Source: Micavibrio sp. UBA7689
GTDB lineage: Bacteria > Pseudomonadota > Alphaproteobacteria > Micavibrionales > Micavibrionaceae
Assembly: GCA_002482805.1 (NCBI GenBank)
Contig: DLGR01000012.1
Coordinates: 1 to 36,612 of the forward strand
Length of the DNA stretch: 36,612 nucleotides
Reading direction: 5' to 3'
Under the pieces are notes generated by a model. The model had not been told where the DNA came from. It worked only from the letters and a program-made list of their open reading frames with translations, and ran no database searches. The position numbers were made by a program, and so were the translations under genes. Every line of letters starts with the position of its first letter. The first letter of the stretch is position 1. Of this stretch, positions 9,300 through 18,900 are shown one piece after another.

Positions 9300-11147
9300 T
9301 TAGTTCTCGCTTATATTCCCGAAACCATAAATTTTTGCAACTATGGGGGAGAGTAGCCTTGCGCCTGAAATGGTAAGATGGTGGTTGTCGAAATATAAAA
9401 CGCACCCGTCCTTGATGTTGAGGCATTCTTCAGGGCATAAAATCGGCTCAACTGGATAAAAACGCGTTTGGGGGAACTTCTGGGCAATCGATTTCTTCCA
9501 GTCAAAATAGGCTTCGTTCTGTGCTTGATATCCTGCCCGATCCAAAAACACTTCATTGCCTTTATAGACGTTGGTCGGAACGCTATGCGCAAACACGGGC
9601 GTTTGGTCGATAATATGCACACGTACGCCCGATATTTTGAGGCCAGTCAAAATCTCTTCCATGGCCCGATAGGTTTTTTTATCCTGAATATAGCCGTGAA
9701 AAACAAAATCACTGATATCTCGTAATTTCACCTCTTTCAGGAAAAGAGCAGCGTCACAACCATCTTCGCCGGGGTTGCAATTATCGCCCCAGAAGTACAA
9801 AGCCACATTTTTTCCTTCGGTAGCCGATATAAAGGCAGGCTTGATGGAATCCGCATGGCTGTCACCTGCCAGCAGTACATTTTTGACAGGCGCATCAGGC
9901 ATTGTGCCAAGCGGACAAGATTTATAATCTTTCGTTTTATCGCGCTTGGTTCCATCGCAACGATAGGGAAATCTGTCATCCACAGCGAACATCGCCATCT
10001 TCTGCTCGGGGCTATAATTTTTTAAACTATACCCCGCCTGCGCATAAATTCCGCCCATGGCAATCATCAAAGCGAACACACCCGCAATACCACTGTAAAA
10101 AATCTTGTTCGACACGTTCTTCTTGCTGCGGAAAGGCGTTTCGATAAAATGATAGCTGAGCGCAGATAGCGCAAGCGTCAGAGCAATGATAAATGGCACT
10201 TTCACCAAAAGCGGCTTCGGAAAATAAACAAAAGGCTCGTATGTAAACGCCCAGATAACAGGATAATGCCAAAGATAGATCGAAAATGAAACGGTACCCA
10301 CCCACACCAGAATCGCGGAAGGTATCTTCATCCACGCTTTGGCATCGGGCAATCCACACACGATGAGGAAAAAGGTCGCTAGCGTCGGCGGCAACGCCCA
10401 TGCGGGGAACAAATTCGCGCTGTCATAAATTAACGCAGTCGCCAGAATGACGGCAATCGCCATAAACGAAACGACAGTGTTTGTAAAAGGCGCACGGAAA
10501 TTGATTTTCCCTTCATAGCGGAAGGCATAATAGCCGAGCATGAATTCCCAAACGCGCATAGGAACCCAATAGAAAGCCGCCTTGGGGGAATCCACGGTCA
10601 AATACAAGCAGAGAACAAAAGACAGGCCAAAGAAAAGAGGTCCTGCCCATTTCCGCTTTTGCATCGCGAGGAAAAGAAACGGAAAAATCAAATAATAATG
10701 ATACTCCACGCCGAGCGACCAAAAATGAAGCAGGGGGCGGAAAAGCGTCTGGATAAAATAATTTTCGTCGCGCCAGAAAATATTGGGAAAACCGAACGCC
10801 GATGCCAGTGCCTGCTTGGTGATCTCCCGAACTTCGACTGTCGGGAGCAAAAACGGGGCAAGCGCCAGGCACAGCAAACAAACGAAAAGGGCAAGCGGCA
10901 ATATGCGTCGGACGCGGCGGTTGTAAAAGGCGAGTATTTCCGCCTTGCCGATTTTCTCTCCACCCGCGAGCAAAGTGCGCGTGATAAAATATCCGCTTAA
11001 TACGAAGAAGACATCGACGCCGATAAATCCGCCCTTGAATGGCGGTACGCCGAGATGAAACAATAATACGCACAAAACCGCGATAGCGCGGGCGATTTGC
11101 AGATCAGGGCGGAATTCGTCTCTGGAAGGGATGGTTGAAGGCGTCAT
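9300..11147 (-). CDS. Acyltransferase-3 / SGNH O-acyltransferase (OafB-like)
   Basis: 615 residues. The N-terminal part (about 1-360) is a polytopic acyltransferase-3 domain with the family opening RPDLQIARAIAVLCVLLFH and VDVFFVLSGYFITRTLL. The C-terminal part is a periplasmic SGNH hydrolase-like domain with LLAGDSHADS near residue 427 (nucleophile Ser) and the catalytic D-x-x-H in DNHHLT near 590. Such proteins carry acetyl groups across the inner membrane and put them on lipopolysaccharide or capsule sugars. Divergent from the histidine kinase gene. The ribosome site before the ATG at 11147 is weak. Confidence 0.88.
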   Translation of the reverse strand: MTPSTIPSRDEFRPDLQIARAIAVLCVLLFHLGVPPFKGGFIGVDVFFVLSGYFITRTLLAGGEKIGKAEILAFYNRRVRRILPLALFVCLLCLALAPFLLPTVEVREITKQALASAFGFPNIFWRDENYFIQTLFRPLLHFWSLGVEYHYYLIFPFLFLAMQKRKWAGPLFFGLSFVLCLYLTVDSPKAAFYWVPMRVWEFMLGYYAFRYEGKINFRAPFTNTVVSFMAIAVILATALIYDSANLFPAWALPPTLATFFLIVCGLPDAKAWMKIPSAILVWVGTVSFSIYLWHYPVIWAFTYEPFVYFPKPLLVKVPFIIALTLALSALSYHFIETPFRSKKNVSNKIFYSGIAGVFALMIAMGGIYAQAGYSLKNYSPEQKMAMFAVDDRFPYRCDGTKRDKTKDYKSCPLGTMPDAPVKNVLLAGDSHADSIKPAFISATEGKNVALYFWGDNCNPGEDGCDAALFLKEVKLRDISDFVFHGYIQDKKTYRAMEEILTGLKISGVRVHIIDQTPVFAHSVPTNVYKGNEVFLDRAGYQAQNEAYFDWKKSIAQKFPQTRFYPVEPILCPEECLNIKDGCVLYFDNHHLTISGARLLSPIVAKIYGFGNISEN

Positions 11148-11371
11148 GCATTACTTATGTAGCTGATTTCAATAGTAATATTATATATCACAGCAAATTT
11201 TATAAGCAAATATGTAACTTTTTTCTTTCAACCGTTGTTGTGCGCCCAGCTTCACGTTGGATGAACCAATTTCGATCTCAAAGGTTGGCTGAATACAAGT
11301 ATTACCCATAGCCTTTGATAGCAGACATATCTTAAGCCAACGCTGCTTACAAAATACCAATCAGGAGCTTC

Positions 11372-12553
11372 ATGACGCAACCTCAACGAGTGCCCAATGC
11401 GGCCTCAGCAAGCGATATGCGTCTTGCTGAATTTATAAGGCAAAATCTGGAGCCTATTGTTGCGGAGTGGATCATCTTCGCGGGCACCCGCACGCCTGCA
11501 AGTGAAAATATGACGAAATTGGCCCTGAAAGATCACATTGTAGAAATACTTAAATTCGTGGCTGATGATCTGGATACACCACAATCCATGAAAGAACAGG
11601 TGGCAAAATCCAAAGGGCAGGGGCCGGATGAAACCCCTTTCCTGCGAAGTGCCGCTGAAATTCATGCGACCCTTCGTCTAAGCGACGGCTTTGATATTGA
11701 CCAAATGGTTTCGGAATATCGTGCATTAAGGGCAAGTGTTGTTAAGCAATGGATGGCAAGGAATCAGGCACCCGCCGCGACAGATATTGACGATCTGACT
11801 CGTTTTAACGAAGCAATCGACCAAGCCATGTCCGAATCCGTTACTGAATACACCAAAAATATCAATCATTCTCGCGATCTGTTTCTTGGAATTCTGGGGC
11901 ATGATTTGCGCAATCCGATAGGAGCAGCCTCTATGGCCGCTCAAATAATCCTCAGATTAAACATTCTGGACCCGAAAGAAGCTTCTTTGGTTTCTAACAT
12001 TGTAACTGCCACTGACCGCGCTACACATATCTTAAACGATCTTCTGGAAGTCACGCGCTCGAGTTTTGGAACGGAAATTCCTGTTGTATACGAACTTTTT
12101 GATATGGAGAAACTGGCGCACGAAATTAAAGATGAAATGCAGACTCTTACAACAAGTCATATCCTTGAATTGGTATCTAATGGGAATACTGAAGGAAAAT
12201 GGGATAGGGCAAGAATTGGGCAAGTTTTATCAAACTTGATCGGTAACGCAATACAATACAGTCTCCCGAATTCTATTGTCCGCATATCCATTGCAGGCGT
12301 TGGTGAGGATGTTTTAATCACCATTCATAATTTAGGCGGATTCATTACAGCTGAAAAGATTGGAACAATATTTGATTCTCTAACCAGAGGTACCAATGAT
12401 GGAAAAGAAAGCCAGCAGACAACAAATTTAGGTCTGGGTTTATTTATAGCCAAAAAAATTATTACTGCTCATGGAGGTAAAATCTTGGTGGTATCCGATC
12501 CTGAATTGGGAACCACTTTTACAGTCTCATTGCCAAAAAGTCAGAAGAAATAA
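11372..12553 (+). CDS. Soluble sensor histidine kinase with RsbRD-like N-terminal domain
   Basis: 393 residues without transmembrane segments. Residues about 15-165 are a helical region resembling the RsbRD/globin-like N-terminal sensor module, including HIVEILKFVADDLDTPQ and FDIDQMVSEYRALR. The H box is LGILGHDLRNPIG with His177 as phosphoacceptor. The HATPase domain has the N box NLIGNAIQYS and a G2-type LGLGLFIAKKI. AGGAG lies 5 nt before the ATG. The response regulator 220 bp downstream on the same strand is the likely partner, though the two are not overlapping. Signal unknown; the lack of membrane segments points to a cytosolic cue. Confidence 0.85.
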   Translation: MTQPQRVPNAASASDMRLAEFIRQNLEPIVAEWIIFAGTRTPASENMTKLALKDHIVEILKFVADDLDTPQSMKEQVAKSKGQGPDETPFLRSAAEIHATLRLSDGFDIDQMVSEYRALRASVVKQWMARNQAPAATDIDDLTRFNEAIDQAMSESVTEYTKNINHSRDLFLGILGHDLRNPIGAASMAAQIILRLNILDPKEASLVSNIVTATDRATHILNDLLEVTRSSFGTEIPVVYELFDMEKLAHEIKDEMQTLTTSHILELVSNGNTEGKWDRARIGQVLSNLIGNAIQYSLPNSIVRISIAGVGEDVLITIHNLGGFITAEKIGTIFDSLTRGTNDGKESQQTTNLGLGLFIAKKIITAHGGKILVVSDPELGTTFTVSLPKSQKK

Positions 12554-12774
12554 ATTTATTTATATGCCTGCCTTGATGAAAAAGCTTTATAAAGCATAAG
12601 AATAAGCAACTTGCGGCCCGGCACCTTCAAATAGGACGATAATAAAACAGTCAAGAATGCAAAAAGGGTATAAGGTACCCTACATCAACCTTAATGGTAA
12701 TCAATACTATCCTTAGGACAACCCCTGTTCTTAGGCAATTACGTCGCTGATCCCGTCAGGGAGAAAGGCTTCGA

Positions 12775-13215
12775 ATGCTTAAAGTTCTCATTGTAGAAGA
12801 CAGTCTTATTCTTGCCGACATGCTGGAGGATTTTCTTATCTCCGAAGGTTATGATGTTTGCGGAATTGCTAGCACAGTCCAACAAGCCGTCACTCTAGCA
12901 GATCTTCACAATCCGGATCTCGCTGTTTTGGATTTTAGGCTCTCTGATAACGAGCATGGCTCGGAAATACGCCCTCTTTTAAAGAATAAAATCAAAATGG
13001 GAATATTGTATGTTTCGGGTGATCCGCTTGATAAAATACTCACCCCGGCAGACGGAGATGCTTATATTCACAAACCATATGGTATGTATGATTTAAGTCA
13101 GGCGCTGAAAATTATTCATGCGGTCAAAACAAATACTGCTTTCGACCTAGCTCGCCTTCCTCCAAGCCTGCATTTTTTTAAAGCTTCCTACGATGATGAT
13201 CGGAAGGCGGCATGA
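12775..13215 (+). CDS. Single-domain response regulator
   Basis: A 146-residue receiver with no output domain. The acid pocket is Glu8/Asp9, the phosphoacceptor Asp53 in AVLDFRL, the switch Ser81 in YVSGD and the conserved Lys100 in YIHKPYG. It therefore acts through protein contact or as a phosphate relay, as many alphaproteobacterial stand-alone receivers do. Its last 4 bases overlap the start of the fused GAF/receiver frame, so the two are cotranscribed. The histidine kinase upstream is the natural partner. Confidence 0.85.
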   Translation: MLKVLIVEDSLILADMLEDFLISEGYDVCGIASTVQQAVTLADLHNPDLAVLDFRLSDNEHGSEIRPLLKNKIKMGILYVSGDPLDKILTPADGDAYIHKPYGMYDLSQALKIIHAVKTNTAFDLARLPPSLHFFKASYDDDRKAA

Positions 13216-13610
13216 CAGGCAATCGTACTATAGAAAGATTACTGCGCCAGCAGGCCGCCTTGGCAAAATTCGGAAGCTTTGCCTTTGGTGAACCAGATCT
13301 GCAAAAGGTATTATCGGAGGCCGCGCGAATATGCGCTGAAAGTCTCAACGTTCCGTACTCAAAAATTTGCCACTACCGGCCGAATGAAGATGATTTGCTC
13401 GTCGTTGCCGGTTATGGATGGGAGCCTGGGGTTAAGCGTAAGTATCCTGATGTCAGAATCATTGCAATGTCTAGCGGCGGGCGTTCCGGTTCGGAGGATT
13501 TGCTGAACATGGCAAAAAAAGTTGGGGCCCACGGTGCACTCAAAAAACCTTTTCCACCTGCCGACCTGATAGATAAAATAAAAGAAGTCCAGGAAGGCAA
13601 CGGACTTTAA
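13212..13610 (+). pseudogene. Deletion-fused remnant: GAF domain joined to the C-terminal half of a receiver
   Basis: An open frame of 132 residues joins two incomplete domains. Residues 1-74 are the front of a GAF sensor as found in histidine kinases, ending inside the domain at GYGWEPGV. From about residue 77, YPDVRIIAMSSGG to GALKKPFPPADLI is the second half of a receiver: strands 4-5 with the conserved Lys-Pro, but no acid pocket and no phosphoacceptor Asp. The simplest reading is one in-frame deletion that removed the rest of the GAF, the kinase core and the first half of a neighbouring regulator. It can still be translated (4-bp overlap with the regulator upstream) but should not sign as kinase or phosphoacceptor. 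Confidence 0.65.
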
Positions 13611-13764
13611 GCATGGCAGAGTGAAGCATTCTTGCCATTAGACGCAATTACTGCTGAGCGATCATGTTTACATCTTCATCTAAATTTTGATCTTCCGAAG
13701 AAGCTATAACGTTCTGTTAGATCTATCCAATCAACAAAAACGCTAAATAAAATAAAACAGTAAT

Positions 13765-13827
13765 TGGCGGAAGAGGTGAGATTCGAACTCACGGAGGACT
13801 TGCATCCTCGCCGGTTTTCAAGACCGG
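13765..13827 (-). pseudogene. 3' half of the split host tRNA-Ser(UGA), left island junction (att site)
   Basis: Read on the minus strand this is the anticodon loop (CTTGAAA), the 3' anticodon strand ACCGG, a long variable arm, the T arm GTGAGTTCGAATCTCAC, the acceptor strand CTCTTCC and an encoded GCCA. The acceptor 5' strand and the D arm are missing: on the other side of the 12-bp core begins island sequence. It pairs exactly with the 5' half at 35601-35639, giving a 90-nt tRNA-Ser. It should not be a working tRNA by itself. Confidence 0.9.
13816..13827. repeat. att core, left copy
   Basis: TTTCAAGACCGG, identical to 35601-35612. On the minus strand it covers the 5' anticodon strand and the anticodon loop of tRNA-Ser(UGA). 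The bases on either side differ between the two copies, which sets the 12-bp limit. Confidence 0.85.
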
Positions 13828-13882
13828 ACCTCCTTGCATAACTAATTGATTTAATTTACTCTTTTCTTATACCATAAGAAAG

Positions 13883-13902
13883 TGTGTAAGAAAATGTGTA
13901 AG
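13883..13902. promoter_or_regulatory. Candidate integrase arm-type sites, left end
   Basis: Two direct copies of TGTGTAAG (13883-13890 and 13895-13902) lie about 55 bp inside the left core. The same paired octamer lies inside the right end (35505-35523) and, with one member degenerate, beside the internal att copy (22543-22562). Paired short direct repeats beside the core are what arm-binding tyrosine recombinases use. Assignment is by pattern only. Confidence 0.55.
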
Positions 13903-13964
13903 TTTGCAAGCAAATCTTGAAGAATATATTAGGTCAGCAATAGAATTCTAAGTCATAGATGGAA

Positions 13965-13987
13965 CCCTATCCTCAATGAGGATAGGG
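13965..13987 (-). terminator. Hairpin downstream of the copper-storage gene
   Basis: A perfect 10-bp stem (CCCTATCCTC / GAGGATAGGG) with a 3-nt loop lies 26 bp beyond the stop of the minus-strand gene at 14014. The following sequence on that strand is only mildly T-rich, so it is a hairpin with probable, not certain, terminator function. The rest of the gene-free stretch 13611-14013 holds the tRNA half, the core and the arm sites. Confidence 0.5.
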
Positions 13988-14013
13988 CAGTGATTAGTCT
14001 TACTAAAAAAACC

Positions 14014-14367
14014 TTAAGCGGCTTTCTTCATTTGCCCCACATCACGGCAAGATTTAGAGCATTTACGGCAAACGTCCGCGCAACGCTTCATTTGCTCCCC
14101 ACCTATCGCTTCGCAGGATTTTGCACAAGCTTCACAAATATCCGCGCATGCAGCACATGTCGCCTCGTGCATTGGCGATTGACGCGTCATAAAATCAGCG
14201 GCGGTCTGACAAATTTGGATACAATCGCTCATCAGCCTTACATGTTCGGGGGCAACATGCTTTCCACCTTCTTCTAGGCAGTGATTAAAAAGCGTTTCAT
14301 TGCACTCGTTACGACAGGTCCAACACAGTTCGATGCAGCTTTTCAATGATCCTTGGTTGTTTTGCAT
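14014..14367 (-). CDS. Csp-type four-helix-bundle copper-storage protein (cytosolic)
   Basis: 117 residues with 16 cysteines in spaced pairs along amphipathic helices (CIELCWTC, CAACADIC, CRKCSKSC), the pattern of Csp/DUF326 four-helix bundles that hold many Cu(I) ions inside the bundle. There is no Tat or Sec signal, so it resembles the cytosolic Csp3 group. An upstream in-frame ATG at 14379 lacks a ribosome site, while the ATG at 14367 has GGAG 6 nt before it. Divergent from module A across an AT-rich gap of about 170 bp. Probable role: buffering cytosolic copper beside the CopA-type exporter. Confidence 0.85.
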   Translation of the reverse strand: MQNNQGSLKSCIELCWTCRNECNETLFNHCLEEGGKHVAPEHVRLMSDCIQICQTAADFMTRQSPMHEATCAACADICEACAKSCEAIGGEQMKRCADVCRKCSKSCRDVGQMKKAA

Positions 14368-14539
14368 TTTCGTCTCCATTTTTTAAGAGGTTGAGAATGC
14401 AGTGATAACGCACAGGATATAAATACGTTCCCTAAATTATTGTAAATAAATGAAAATTTATCCATCCTTAAAATTTTCTTTATAGACAATATACAAACTT
14501 TACCTTGCCTAAATGTTTTTGTGAGATAGATTGAGAAGT

Positions 14540-14920
14540 ATGAAGAACGCGGTTTTTTCATCTTTGACCTTGTTACTGCTGGCATTTTTAATGATGCCAG
14601 CACAGGCGAACGCGCACGGCCTTGAGCAACATGAAAACTCTGTACCTTCATATGAACAGGCTGGGCAGCCACAAGCGGCTTCAGCAACTGAGGAACTCCA
14701 AACCTATATCGTAAAAGTATCCATCGAGAAAAACTCCACCAAGACATCATGTAACGGAAACTGTTGTTCCAGTGCGGCTTGCTGTACGGCCATCTTAGCC
14801 GCCAAACAATCTTCCAAAGCCGAAATCATCCGGTCTGTCGTGAAACCTATGGCTTTAAGCGGCCTCGCTCCACTTGGCCCTCCACATCCTTTATTCCGCC
14901 CTCCGCGCATTTCCGCCTAA
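14540..14920 (+). CDS. CzcI-like small periplasmic cysteine protein, module A
   Basis: 126 residues: signal peptide (MKNAVFSSLTLLLLAF, cut likely after ANA), a His/Glu-rich mature start, a cysteine knot-like CNGNCCSSAACC in the middle and a tail ending HPLFRPPRISA. The layout matches small CzcI/DUF2946-type proteins that open many czc/cus operons; the RPPR tail also ends the second copy at 22628. Function of the family is poorly known; metal sensing or delivery to the pump is assumed. An in-frame TTG at 14531 exists, but the signal peptide begins well at the ATG at 14540. Confidence 0.65.
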   Translation: MKNAVFSSLTLLLLAFLMMPAQANAHGLEQHENSVPSYEQAGQPQAASATEELQTYIVKVSIEKNSTKTSCNGNCCSSAACCTAILAAKQSSKAEIIRSVVKPMALSGLAPLGPPHPLFRPPRISA

Positions 14921-15011
14921 TCATCCCTGAATGATTGCCTTCGCTTGCTGTCTTTTGAACAGCGGCTATTGATGGGCAATCCGATAATCAGTTTGATTTG
15001 CGGAGTTTTTA

Positions 15012-15983
15012 ATGACGACACCAAAATTCTGTCTTGCGTTAGGCCTTGTCCTTGCCGCGCTGACATTTACACCAAACGTGTATGCACACGAAGGCCACGA
15101 CGATACCAGCGCGTTTACAGGCGCAGAGGGTGCAGCTGATGCCCCTTTAAGCCTAAATGATGAAAGTATCGCCAATCTTGATGTGCGGACCAAGGCGGCG
15201 GAATTAAAAACCCTGCCCGAAGCCATAGACATGCCAGCCACGGTGACATTGATACCGGAAAAACGCGCTGTGGTTACCACCCGCTTTGATGGTCTGGTCA
15301 GGGATATCAAAGTCAAGATCGGGCAAAATGTAACGCAGGGACAAGACCTGATCGTTATGGAGCCAGTTCTTCCGGGAACAAAAATCATCACTTACAAAGC
15401 CCCTATTAGTGGAACAATAACGCAGCAGAATGTCGTTATCGGCCAGCCTGTAACGTATGAAACAATCCTTATAGAAGTCGCGGATACAAGTGAGGTTCTT
15501 GTTATCGGAAGCCTCTATGAAACCTCTCATATCGCCAATCTAAAATCAGGACAAAAAGCCACGGCACAAATCGGGATTTACAAAGATCAAAGATTTGAAG
15601 GCGTGGTGCAGAACATTGATGCGGGTCCATCAGAAAAAAATCGCGTTATGAATGTTTATGCGCTGTTTCCCAACCAAAACGGGGCATTAAAGCCAAATTT
15701 GCGCGGAACACTTAGTGTTGAGGTCAATAGTGATGAAAAACCTACGGTTATCATTCCCGCCTCGGCGGTTTTAGAAAACAACGGCATATCATTCGCTTTT
15801 GTCCGTGAAGGCAATAACTTTGAAAAACGCACTGTTGAAACAGGTCGCAAAGTAGGCGGTGATGTCGAGATCATTAACGGCGTTTTCCCTGATGAAGCGG
15901 TTGTGACACAAGGAAATTATCAACTTCAATACCTCAAACCATCTGCGGCTCCCAAGCCAGTCGAGCAAGGCAAAGGGCATTGA
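15012..15983 (+). CDS. RND efflux periplasmic adaptor (CusB/CzcB-like), module A
   Basis: 323 residues. Signal peptide ending NVYA, then a metal-binding-looking HEGHDD start. A membrane-fusion-protein core follows: a beta-barrel and lipoyl pair with RFDGLVRDIKVKIGQNV and APISGTITQQNVVIGQPV, but only a very short or absent alpha-hairpin between them. It should link the inner-membrane pump to an outer channel. GGAG lies 6 nt before the ATG and the pump starts 1 bp after the stop, so they are one operon. Copper is the likely metal given the neighbours, but this is inference. Confidence 0.85.
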   Translation: MTTPKFCLALGLVLAALTFTPNVYAHEGHDDTSAFTGAEGAADAPLSLNDESIANLDVRTKAAELKTLPEAIDMPATVTLIPEKRAVVTTRFDGLVRDIKVKIGQNVTQGQDLIVMEPVLPGTKIITYKAPISGTITQQNVVIGQPVTYETILIEVADTSEVLVIGSLYETSHIANLKSGQKATAQIGIYKDQRFEGVVQNIDAGPSEKNRVMNVYALFPNQNGALKPNLRGTLSVEVNSDEKPTVIIPASAVLENNGISFAFVREGNNFEKRTVETGRKVGGDVEIINGVFPDEAVVTQGNYQLQYLKPSAAPKPVEQGKGH

Positions 15984-15984
15984 T

Positions 15985-18900
15985 ATGTTTGATAGATTGA
16001 TCGGCTTCTCACTCAATAACAGGTTGTTCGTCGTCGTCATGGCGGTGGTTATTATGGGCTATGGTCTGGTTACACTGCGGCAATTGCCTGTCGATGTTTT
16101 TCCTGATCTGAACCGCCCAACCGTCACTATCTTTAGCGAGGCCGAAGGCCTTGCACCCGAAGAAGTGGAAACGCTCGTAACACTACCCATAGAAACGGTT
16201 ATGAACGGCGCAAGCGGTGTTTCGCGTGTTCGCTCGGCTTCGTCTATCGGACTTTCTATCGTCTGGGTTGAGTTTGACTGGTCTATGGACACTTATAAAG
16301 CGCGGCAGATTGTCGCGGAAAAATTACAACAGACAAAAGAAAACCTTCCTGCTGCGGTAAATCCCGTTCTCGGTCCTATTGCATCCATCATGGGTGAAAT
16401 CATGTTGGTAGGTTTAACCTCGGATAATCCGGCTGTAACACCTATGGATTTGCGGACGATGGCTGATTGGGACATCCGCCAAAGACTTTTGGCTATTCCA
16501 GGGCTTTCACAAATTGCAGTGATCGGCGGTGATGTAAAACAATATCAAGTCCTGCTCGATCCTGAAAAAATGCTTTATAACAACGTGACCTTCGAGGAGG
16601 TCCGCATAGCCCTTGAAAATGCCAACGTCAATTCAACGGGCGGGTTTTTAAACGGGGCTTATCAAGAGCGACTTATTCGCAATCTGGCCCGTATCACCAA
16701 ACTTGACGATATTCGTAAAGCCGTTCTTCCCAAAGCGGTAGAAGGCAATCTTCCGGCCCTGACCATTCAGGATGTTGGGGATGTCAGAATCGGTGGACCA
16801 TTAGGTAAGCGGGGCGATGCAGGAATAGGAGGCAAGCCGGGTGTTATTCTCTCAATTCAAAAACAGCCCGGGGCCGATACGGCTTCCCTAACTAAAAAGA
16901 TACGGGAAGAATTGGATAGCTATGAAAAAGCCCTACCCAAGGGTGTGGTTCTGCATAAAGACATATTCTCGCAAGCCTTGTTTATCGACTACGCCATCAA
17001 GAACGTAAAAGATGCTTTGCGTGATGGCTCTATCCTTGTGGTCATTGTTCTATTTATGTTTTTGCTGAATGTAAGAACAACTTTCATCACTTTAACGGCT
17101 ATTCCGCTTTCATTGATTATAACCGTTCTTGTCTTTAAGTTTTTTGGGCTTTCTATAAACACCATGACCTTGGGCGGTCTTGCCGTGGCCGTGGGTGAGT
17201 TGGTGGACGATGCCATTGTTGATGTTGAAAACATCTTCCGCCGTTTACGCGAGAATAAACATAGCAAAAACCCGCACAAACCTATCGACATCATCCGTGA
17301 AGCCTCGGTAGAGGTGCGAAGCTCTATTGTCTTCGCTACGATCATCGTAGTGCTTGTTTTCATTCCACTATTCGCCATGGGCGGGATAGAAGGAAAAATC
17401 TTCATGCCTCTGGGTATTGCCTATATTGTCTCCATATTCGCTTCACTCATCGTTGCGGTAACACTTACTCCCGCACTTTGTTCCTATCTTCTACCAAACA
17501 TGAAAATCCTCTCTGGTGAGAAGGATAGCTGGCTGGTGCGCGTTTTGAAAAACGCGCAAAAAACTGCTTTGGATGGCGCAATGAAAGCCCGTTGGGTTGT
17601 TCTAGGCGTTGTCGCGGCAAGTTTTGTCTTTTCCCTGATTCTGGTATCGACATTCGGCAAGGAGTTCTTGCCGCCGTTTAATGAAGGCAGCGCAACGATC
17701 AATCTCATGTCTGCCCCCGGAACATCACTTGATGAATCAAATCGTATCGGCACATTGGCCGAAAAATTGATTATGCAGGTTCCCGAAGTGGCCTTAACGG
17801 GCCGTAGAACAGGACGGGCGGAACAAGACGATCACGCCGAAGGCGTCCACTCCTCCGAAATCGAAGTGGAATTCAAAGAAGGCGGAAGGTCGAAGGCAGA
17901 AGTCTTGGGCGATATCCGTGAAAAACTATCCACCATTCCAGGGATAGTGACCAATATCGGGCAGCCTATATCGCACCGGATCGACCACCTGTTATCAGGT
18001 GTCCGCGCTCAAATCGCCGTGAAAGTGTTCGGGGAAGATTTGGACAATCTTCGGGATATTGCAGAAGAAGTGCGCGTTGCTATGGCCGATGTAAAAGGCG
18101 TTGTCGATTTACAGGTTGAAAAACAGGTAATGATCCCGCAACTCCATATTCGTATAGACCGCGATAAAGCCGCCACTGAGGGCGTTATGGCCGGTGAAAT
18201 AGCCGATATGAGTGAACTTGCCCTTCAAGGTAAAACGGTTGGCCAGATTGTAGAGGGTCAACGTATTCAAGATATGGTTATACGCCTGAATGATGAAAGC
18301 CGTTCTAGTCCTGAACAAATAGGGACAATCCCTATGGATAATGTTCGCGGCACTGTAACGCCTCTAGGATTGGTTGCCTCCATAGAGAGAGGCGAAGGAC
18401 CGAACATTATCAACCGGGAAAATGTTCATCGCCGCATTGTCATTTCGGCCAATGTCGCGGGGCGTGATCTTGTTGGAGCAGTCAACGAGATGCGTGAAAA
18501 TATCGAGAAAAAGGTTCATCTACCTAAAGGCTATTATATTGTCTATGGCGGACAGTTTGAGGCGCAAGAATCCGCTTCAAAAATGATCCTTATTCTTGGC
18601 ATGTTTTCTTTAGCTGGGATGTTTCTTGTTCTCTACAGCCATTTCCGCAGTGTCAATCTCGCATTGCAGGTCATGGTAGGAATACCGTTGGCCTTTATCG
18701 GGGCTGTCCTCGGCGTATGGATGACAGGCGCGGTGTTTTCGATTGCAACCATGGTCGGCTTTATTACCCTTACGGGCATTTCGGCCCGAAACGGAATCTT
18801 GATGATTGCCCACTATCTCCACTTGATGAGAGAGGAGGGCGAACAATTCAGTCTTGCCATGCTGTATCGCGGATCGCAGGAACGCCTAGTTCCCGTTCTC

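Noticed and set aside
13828..13870. A rebuilt tRNA 5' half on the island side of the left core
   Set aside because: AAAAGAGT and ATGCA faintly recall the host 5' half, but there is no D arm and the spacing is wrong, so the left junction does not restore a tRNA.
14490..14530. CueR-like operator before module A (ACCTTGCC)
   Set aside because: Only one half-site is visible and the matching GGCAAGGT is absent, so I do not assign a regulator.
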